From assembly GCF_042682685.1 (NCBI RefSeq), contig NZ_JBHUHX010000015.1:62001-126000 (forward strand): a DNA stretch of 64,000 nt, read 5' to 3'. The DNA comes from Imhoffiella fuscus. Lineage in GTDB: Bacteria > Pseudomonadota > Gammaproteobacteria > Chromatiales > Chromatiaceae. Shown here piece after piece: positions 62,817 through 64,000 of the stretch. Position 1 is the stretch's first letter; the number at the start of each line of letters is the position of its first letter. Made by a program: the position numbers and the translations under genes. The notes under the pieces are model-generated. The model made no database searches and was not told the DNA's origin. It was given only the letters and a program-made list of their open reading frames with translations.

Positions 62817-64000
62817 GAAAAAAACACTCCTGGCTGGAGGACTGGCCGCCGCGATTTCCTGCACGACGGCCATCGCACAAGAGGCGACATCGCCATTCAC
62901 CTGGGGCGGAGACGTGCGCCTCCGGCAGATCTTCGTGGACAACGTCGGCCTCGACGCCGACAGCAAGACCGCAGACCGCACCTTCGAGCGGCTGCGCACC
63001 CGGCTCTGGGGCAACTACGCCTTCGACCAGAACGTCTCGGTCAAGGCGCGCCTGCTCTGGGAGGGCCGGCACTACCAGTCTCCGAACCGATCGGATTACC
63101 CCCCGCTCGAAAACTGGTACAGCGGTGGCATCTTTTTCGATCTCCTGCACGTCGACGCGAAGAATATCGCCGGCCTGCCGCTGTCCGTCCGAATCGGTCG
63201 CCAGGAGATCATGCTCGGCAACGGCTGGCTGGTCTTCGAGGGAACCCCGATCGACGGCTCCCGCACCTTTTCTTTCGACGCCGCGCGCGCGACCTACAGC
63301 GCCGAGGACATCGGCACCACCTTCGACCTCATCTATATCGACGAGAACCCCGACACCGGCCGTTTCCCTCAGGCACTCAACGGCGAGGTCGAGGATCAGA
63401 CCGAACAGCACGAAACCGGTGTCGTCCTCTACGCCAACAACAAGACCCTGCTCGACGGCGACCTGGACGGCTATTTCATCTACAAGCACGACGATCCAAA
63501 CAACACCCCAGGCAATATCCGGGTCAACAACGGCTATCCATTCGCCTCGCCGGGCAACGCGGGCGACATCTATGCTCTGGGAGGACGCGCCGACACCAAT
63601 CTGACCGAGAACTGGGCGCTACGCGCCGAGGCCGTCTACCAATGGGGAACGCGCAACGATCGCGATCTCAGCGCTTTCGGTCTCAACAGCCGGTTGAACT
63701 ACAACTTCAACGACGCGCTGAAGAACCAACTACACGCGAGTTATGAATATCTGTCGGGCGACGACCCGAACAGCGATGAGGACGAGGGCTTCGACCCGCT
63801 CTGGGGTCGCTGGCCGCAGTGGAGCGAGCTGATGGTCTATCAGTGGCCGCTCGACGGCCGAGTGGCTGGAGCGAGCAACCTCCACCGTCTCAACCTCGGC
63901 TGGACCGCCCAGGTCCATCCGACGACCTGGGTCCTGCTCGACTATCATGCGCTCTGGGCGGCGGAGCAATATCCCAGCTATCCCTCGCAGGTGAGCCTGA
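62806..64000 (+). CDS. Alginate-export-family outer-membrane porin (3' end outside the window)
   Basis: An open frame with no stop before the window end (at least 398 residues). It begins MISKKKTLLAGGLAAAISC with a signal peptide ending near AIAQEA, then alternating beta-strand sequence such as WGGDVRLRQIFVDN, ERLRTRLWGNYAF and LSVRIGRQEIMLGNGW, which resembles alginate export (AlgE-like, PF13372) porins. The start ATG overlaps the accessory-protein gene by 11 bases, with AAGAAGG upstream. Third gene of the symporter unit, so it probably lets the same solute through the outer membrane. Confidence 0.8.
   Translation, partial: MISKKKTLLAGGLAAAISCTTAIAQEATSPFTWGGDVRLRQIFVDNVGLDADSKTADRTFERLRTRLWGNYAFDQNVSVKARLLWEGRHYQSPNRSDYPPLENWYSGGIFFDLLHVDAKNIAGLPLSVRIGRQEIMLGNGWLVFEGTPIDGSRTFSFDAARATYSAEDIGTTFDLIYIDENPDTGRFPQALNGEVEDQTEQHETGVVLYANNKTLLDGDLDGYFIYKHDDPNNTPGNIRVNNGYPFASPGNAGDIYALGGRADTNLTENWALRAEAVYQWGTRNDRDLSAFGLNSRLNYNFNDALKNQLHASYEYLSGDDPNSDEDEGFDPLWGRWPQWSELMVYQWPLDGRVAGASNLHRLNLGWTAQVHPTTWVLLDYHALWAAEQYPSYPSQVSL

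Overview
The window is a GC-rich, densely coded stretch of a Gram-negative chromosome. The neighbour pairs nudE/yrfG and rhlB/trxA/rho match the gene order of Enterobacteria and other Gammaproteobacteria. Together with a sphaeroides-heme-protein (SHP) cytochrome cluster, a multiheme cytochrome operon and a menaquinone operon, this suggests a metabolically versatile gammaproteobacterium, most likely a purple sulfur bacterium of the Chromatiales. That placement is inference: no photosynthesis, sulfur-oxidation or rRNA gene lies in the window, and no database search was run.

Layout. (1) 1-3.3 kb: betB-betA (choline to glycine betaine) behind a perfect palindrome. (2) 3.7-10.9 kb: a periplasmic-binding-domain diguanylate cyclase, a tiny membrane protein, a hybrid histidine kinase with an HPt domain, and a response-regulator diguanylate cyclase. 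(3) 11-13.8 kb: an aldehyde dehydrogenase, an IsdG/HmoA-like monooxygenase and a DHH phosphoesterase. (4) 13.9-18.9 kb: PepSY/OmpR-type regulator/sensor kinase divergent from cytochrome b-SHP-diheme cytochrome c, with direct repeats spaced 10-11 bp in the shared promoter, followed by an EF-hand protein. (5) 19.3-23.2 kb: heptaheme cytochrome c, cytochrome b and octaheme cytochrome c, which look like a membrane-linked electron-transfer module. (6) 23-25 kb: two alpha/beta hydrolases. (7) 25.3-34.5 kb: menF-menD-menB-menA-menC running by stop-start overlap into a penicillin-binding transpeptidase and a RodA/FtsW protein. (8) 34.6-42.1 kb: a sulfotransferase-like protein, an OmpA-domain coiled-coil protein, pta-ackA and a tandem thioredoxin-fold protein. 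(9) 42.2-47.2 kb: nudE/yrfG, rhlB, trxA, rho. (10) 47.2-51.3 kb: TonB-dependent receptor, YfiR-like periplasmic protein and a membrane diguanylate cyclase in one transcription unit. (11) 51.4-59.2 kb: alpha-2-macroglobulin and pbpC. (12) 59.5-64 kb: an unknown membrane protein, a hotdog thioesterase, and a sodium:solute symporter with a 56-residue accessory protein and an outer-membrane porin cut by the window end.

Themes: three diguanylate cyclases, each fed by a different envelope or phosphorelay input; two independent cytochrome modules (single-haem/diheme with cytochrome b, and 7+8 hemes with cytochrome b); and envelope maintenance (PBP/RodA, PBP1C/A2M, OmpA). No tRNA, rRNA, CRISPR array, transposase or prophage was recognised. 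The two best candidates for under-described systems are the heptaheme/cytochrome b/octaheme operon and the receptor-YfiR-like-GGDEF operon.
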